Positions 62,646 through 64,000 of a stretch of 64,000 nt of DNA are shown here, piece by piece. The stretch is from NCBI GenBank assembly GCA_934702375.1, contig CAKUYE010000008.1:33816-97815 (forward strand). Reading direction: 5' to 3'. Each line of letters begins with the position of its first letter. Position 1 is the stretch's first letter. The position numbers and the translations under genes are program-made. The notes below the pieces were generated by a model. The model saw only the letters and a list, made by a program, of their open reading frames with translations, searched no databases and was not told the origin of the DNA. The DNA comes from an uncultured Bacillota bacterium (GTDB lineage Bacteria; Bacillota; Dehalobacteriia; UBA7702).

Positions 62646-62760
62646 AATATCGTAAGTAAAGAGGGTGTACTCAAACAGCCGTTGGTAGCCTTGCTTATCG
62701 CGGTTTGGGTATACCCTCCTTCTTTATCTGAGATAACCTATATTCGGGTTTTTCTTATAA

Positions 62761-62812
62761 AAGACCCCGGTGCAGATTGCTTTTGTATATGCACCGGGGT
62801 CTTGCTCTTTTA
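62761..62812. terminator. Terminator between DUF2284 and the convergent lipoprotein gene
   Basis: A perfect 14-bp stem AAGACCCCGGTGCA/TGCACCGGGGTCTT, with T-rich flanks on both sides. Confidence 0.8.
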
Positions 62813-62822
62813 TACTGTGTTG

Positions 62823-63479
62823 TTATGCGTCGATGTTGAGCAGGAGGTTTTCAAAATCCTTGAACTCATCTTCATCTACGATATAGTAATCTCCTTCGTC
62901 GGAAATTTTGAGAGTGGTTTCTATTGCATCGCCGTATTGAGGATCTTTCAGCTGTTCTTCGATAAGGTTGCAAAGAACACTCAGGGCGGTTTCGTACATT
63001 TCATCTTCGCTCATATCGGCGGTGAGGGTTTCTGTCAGAGCATCGGTGTAGATGCCGTTTTCGTCCGTTGCAACGCTGGCAAAGGAAAGCAGAGGATAAA
63101 CGGTAACGGCTACGGTATAACCGCCGTCTTCATCTTCGGTAGCTTCACCGACTTCGTATTTGGTTGCAGCATATACATCGGATAACATTTTTTTGGCGTT
63201 TGCCAGAGTTTCATCGGAAGGATTGGTTACACCGCTGAGTGTTGCCAGATTTTCAGCCATTTCGTTAATGGAGTCTTCTCTGTCCTTTTTCAGGCTTTCG
63301 ATGCTGTTTTCGTCATCAAGGTTGTCCAAAAATTCCTGAGATTGTTCGTTGTGGTAAACGCTGTCCAGGGTGCCCTGCATGTAAGCTACAGGGTCAAAGG
63401 TTTCGCCGCAGGCCGTGAGGGAAAGAGCCATCAGTGCTGCCAACATGGAACCTAGTAGGATTTTAGTGATTCTTTTCAT
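62823..63479 (-). CDS. Lipoprotein of unknown function
   Basis: 218 residues. Lipobox SLTACGE (Cys about 25) after a hydrophobic signal (ILLGSMLAALMALSLTAC). The mature part is acidic, rich in Asp/Glu, with a repeated EDEDGGYTVAVTVYP / ISDEGDYYIVDEDEF pattern, resembling DUF5105-like clostridial lipoproteins in layout; I cannot assign a family with confidence. Single gene. Confidence 0.75.
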   Translation of the reverse strand: MKRITKILLGSMLAALMALSLTACGETFDPVAYMQGTLDSVYHNEQSQEFLDNLDDENSIESLKKDREDSINEMAENLATLSGVTNPSDETLANAKKMLSDVYAATKYEVGEATEDEDGGYTVAVTVYPLLSFASVATDENGIYTDALTETLTADMSEDEMYETALSVLCNLIEEQLKDPQYGDAIETTLKISDEGDYYIVDEDEFKDFENLLLNIDA

Positions 63480-63660
63480 TCTGTTCTCCTTCTTTTCAGT
63501 TGTTTTGCCGATTTCCCATGGTTTTGAATTGTGATTTTATGGGATATCCCCTGCAAAACATGAACTGTAGTTGTCAGCAAAAGTATATCATATTTTGTCG
63601 AAAGGGGCAACGGGTTATTTTATATGGTCTTGCCGTTTTGGCTTTTTCTTTGTGCGGTAC

Positions 63661-63689
63661 TTGTTTTTAGTGGTGTTTTTCGGTATAAT
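63661..63689 (+). promoter_or_regulatory. Sigma-A promoter at the right edge
   Basis: TTGTTT, 17-bp spacer, perfect TATAAT. Confidence 0.65.
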
Positions 63690-63729
63690 AAATAAAATAT
63701 ACAGATTTTCCGAAAGGACGTTACATAAC

Positions 63730-63804
63730 ATGAAATTAGGTATCGTCGAAAGCGAACCTGTTTCTATAAGTCTCCGTAAGCGCACAAACGCCGATATAGC
63801 CTGA
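63730..63804 (+). CDS. Short reading frame (24 codons), possible gene remnant or leader peptide
   Basis: MKLGIVESEPVSISLRKRTN then ADIA, with AAAGGA nine bases before the ATG. It sits between a promoter (63661-63689) and a terminator (63954-63985). Either a small peptide, a truncated gene, or chance within a non-coding RNA. Downstream are two adjacent copies of ATGGCGTA (63873-63892). Confidence 0.3.
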   Translation: MKLGIVESEPVSISLRKRTNADIA

Positions 63805-63953
63805 TATGACAGGCATTTTCAGATGAAGCTAATCCATATAAGTTCATGTTTCCCTACGCATCCCCACGCGGAAATGGCGTAAAAATGGCGTAGAGAACCG
63901 GCGATACGCAGTTGCGAAAATTGGCCTGCTGCAACATTACTAAGAATATTCAA

Positions 63954-63985
63954 GCTGCCCTGCGCACAAGCAGGGCAGCTTTTTT
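63954..63985 (+). terminator. Strong terminator at the right edge
   Basis: A perfect 10-bp GC stem GCTGCCCTGC/GCAGGGCAGC followed by T6. With the promoter at 63661 it bounds a transcript of about 290 nt. The rest of 63480-64000 holds no gene I can identify. Confidence 0.85.
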
Positions 63986-64000
63986 ATCTGCACACCGGCG

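Noticed and set aside
63696..63985. tmRNA or RNase P RNA candidate from the size of the transcript
   Set aside because: No tmRNA 5' tRNA-like half or Ala-Ala tag, and no RNase P conserved core (GAGGAAAGTC / ACAGAA).

Overview
The window comes from a low-to-mid GC, Gram-positive-type anaerobe of the Bacillota (Clostridia or a close relative). Evidence: surface proteins end in three SLH domains, the SRP RNA is the long Bacillus type, the origin has the order rpmH-rnpA-yidD-yidC-jag-mnmE-mnmG-rsmG on one side and dnaA-dnaN-recF-parA-parB on the other, and promoters are plain sigma-A (TTGACA / 17 bp / TATAAT). EF-Tu carries a four-cysteine insert that I associate from memory with some Peptococcaceae-like Clostridia. 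I cannot name genus or species. I see no tRNA, CRISPR array, prophage or intact insertion sequence.

Layout. 1-8,500: the 3' end of an SLH surface protein, a lone tuf, pepF and metabolic or unknown singletons (YkgJ-type, YitT, SPL-type radical SAM, YdcF). 8,500-8,800: an unrecognised structured RNA with a terminator that overlaps its closing stem. 8,800-17,700: a nickel island. A minus-strand operon (DUF3842, CooT, a five-gene Opp/Nik-type importer with a histidine-rich ATPase) has an attenuator-like leader. It sits back to back with larE-larC-HAD, which make the nickel-pincer cofactor. 17,700-31,800: chromosome origin with three parS sites, the replication/partition genes to the left and the ribosome, RNase P, membrane-insertion and tRNA-modification genes to the right. 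31,800-45,700: a MarR-controlled heterodimeric ABC exporter, a zinc-ribbon/DUF5685/J-domain cassette, a Kef-type antiporter with a TetR regulator, a sodium/proline-type symporter, and a DUF1538 membrane protein with two P-II-like proteins.

45,700-53,700 is the most interesting part. A sigma-A promoter drives a cobalamin riboswitch with its own terminator. Downstream lie a secreted beta-propeller protein and a 1,479-residue SLH-anchored protein that contains a transcobalamin-like (DUF4430) domain. I infer a B12-controlled cell-surface corrinoid-capture system, a Gram-positive parallel to the BtuG propeller of Bacteroides and to vertebrate transcobalamin/intrinsic factor. Several palindromic and direct repeats surround it, and a small minus-strand RNA converges on the riboswitch leader.

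53,700-64,000: a CapA-like phosphoesterase, small proteins, a PepSY lipoprotein, a flavodoxin-like reductase, a MATE exporter, then the conserved SRP RNA-dnaX-ybaB-recR block with a DUF2284 gene, a lipoprotein, and at the right edge a promoter/terminator pair enclosing only a 24-codon reading frame.
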